NCBI RefSeq assembly: GCF_003201835.2
Contig: NZ_CP029289.2
Coordinates: forward strand, 2,240,501-2,304,500
Direction: 5' to 3'
DNA from: Acidianus brierleyi
GTDB lineage: Archaea; Thermoproteota; Thermoprotei_A; Sulfolobales; Sulfolobaceae
Length of the DNA stretch: 64,000 nt
The notes beneath the pieces were generated by a model, which was not told the origin of the DNA, made no database searches, and saw only the letters and a list, made by a program, of their open reading frames with translations. Shown in pieces: positions 63,525 to 64,000 of the stretch. The position numbers and the translations under genes were made by a program. How positions within the stretch are numbered: the stretch's first letter is position 1; every line of letters starts with the position of its first letter.

Positions 63525-64000
63525 ATGAGTAAGAAATTAAGAAAAGCCTTAGGTAAGACTGCTTTGATAGCGATAGTAGTTATCTTAGTAATAGCAGTAG
63601 CAGGCGGGATAGGATATTATATGACAACACCTCATCACCCAACAGTTACTAAAGTAACGATAAATTATTACGATGATCTTGCTCCTTCAGAAGCTAAAGT
63701 ATTTGATGATTATATAATTCCAAAATTCGAAGCGCTCTATCCTAATATTACTGTTCATTTAACTGTAGAGAGCGCTCCTAGTATGGTGGATACAATAGAA
63801 TCGTTAGAAAAAGGAAATGACGTTGGACCTACAGTAATAGCTGAAGATAACATGATTATAGGTGAGCTGTTATATGCTGGAGACCTCATGAATTTAACTC
63901 CTTATGAATCTACTATAGCTCCTTCCAGCATGATTCCTTCAATGGTTAATTTAATGCATTATGAACAATCAGTATATCATGGCATATATTTTATTCCATT
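63525..64000 (+). CDS. Sugar-binding protein of an ABC importer, N-terminal part
   Basis: The first 158 residues of a solute-binding protein, cut by the window end. It begins MSKKLRKALGKTALIAIVV: a class III signal peptide with K-A/L-G as the probable PibD site and a single hydrophobic stretch, as in Sulfolobus sugar-binding proteins assembled at the surface. The mature start VTKVTINYYDDLAPSEAKVF and VIPKFEALYPNITVHL-like region match maltose/sugar-type binding domains. Neighbouring glucoamylase and GH57 genes suggest maltodextrin or maltose as ligand. Confidence 0.8.
   Translation, partial: MSKKLRKALGKTALIAIVVILVIAVAGGIGYYMTTPHHPTVTKVTINYYDDLAPSEAKVFDDYIIPKFEALYPNITVHLTVESAPSMVDTIESLEKGNDVGPTVIAEDNMIIGELLYAGDLMNLTPYESTIAPSSMIPSMVNLMHYEQSVYHGIYFIP

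Overview
The window reads as chromosomal DNA of a thermoacidophilic crenarchaeon of the Sulfolobales. It is AT-rich, and many genes have a TATA-like box about 25-35 bp before the start codon with little or no leader. Shine-Dalgarno-like GGTGA/GGAAGTGAT motifs appear mainly inside operons. Family content agrees: PaREP1 proteins, a one-piece alpha-gamma 2-oxoacid:ferredoxin oxidoreductase, an archaeal ATPase, binding proteins with class III signal peptides, and likely sulfur-oxidation genes. The sulfur genes (YeeE/YedE transporter, DsrE-like, TusA-like and a PQQ-type propeller resembling tetrathionate hydrolase) suggest an Acidianus/Sulfuracidifex-like sulfur oxidiser; the genus is inference. 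No tRNA, rRNA or CRISPR array was seen.

Layout. 1-9.1 kb: 3' end of a DUF72 gene, a secreted glycoprotein, a D-2-hydroxyacid dehydrogenase, a winged-helix regulator, a YeeE/YedE transporter with a small membrane partner, an esterase, an APC permease, a DsrE-like protein and a 42-residue basic mini-protein. 9.2-13.3 kb: an M20 peptidase and a FluG-like pair (glutamine-synthetase-like ligase plus amidohydrolase). 13.5-19.6 kb: an ABC exporter coupled to a DUF1854 protein, the propeller protein and a TusA-domain fusion. 19.7-23.2 kb: 2-oxoacid:ferredoxin oxidoreductase and a PaREP1 protein. 23.8-33.1 kb: a ketol-acid-reductoisomerase-like protein lacking expected catalytic residues, two MFS carriers flanking a 42-bp perfect palindrome, a cyclase, a metal-ligand-poor MBL-fold protein, an M20 peptidase, a YhfC-like membrane protein and a zinc alcohol dehydrogenase. 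33.2-40.3 kb: an accessory stretch with an archaeal ATPase whose start overlaps a tandem hairpin, TnpB/IS605 remnants, a rhamnonate-dehydratase-like enolase, a RelE-like toxin, PaREP1 and two regulators.

40.6-52.7 kb is a sugar-acid catabolic island: FCD-type GntR regulator, split UxaA-type dehydratase, two enolase-superfamily dehydratases, UxuA-type mannonate dehydratase, SDR, aldehyde dehydrogenase, SMP-30 lactonase and two MFS carriers. Seven GTATAC sites sit in its promoter regions and fit the operator type of FCD-GntR regulators, so it is probably one regulon feeding 2-keto-3-deoxy sugar acids to the branched Entner-Doudoroff pathway.

52.7-58.4 kb carries a sugar ABC transporter whose binding-protein gene is split by a 1286-bp insertion sequence with 33-bp terminal inverted repeats and a TCGA target duplication; removing the element and one TCGA restores the frame exactly. 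58.4-64 kb is a starch-utilisation group: membrane-anchored GH15 glucoamylase, secreted GH57 amylase, and the start of another sugar-binding protein cut by the window end.
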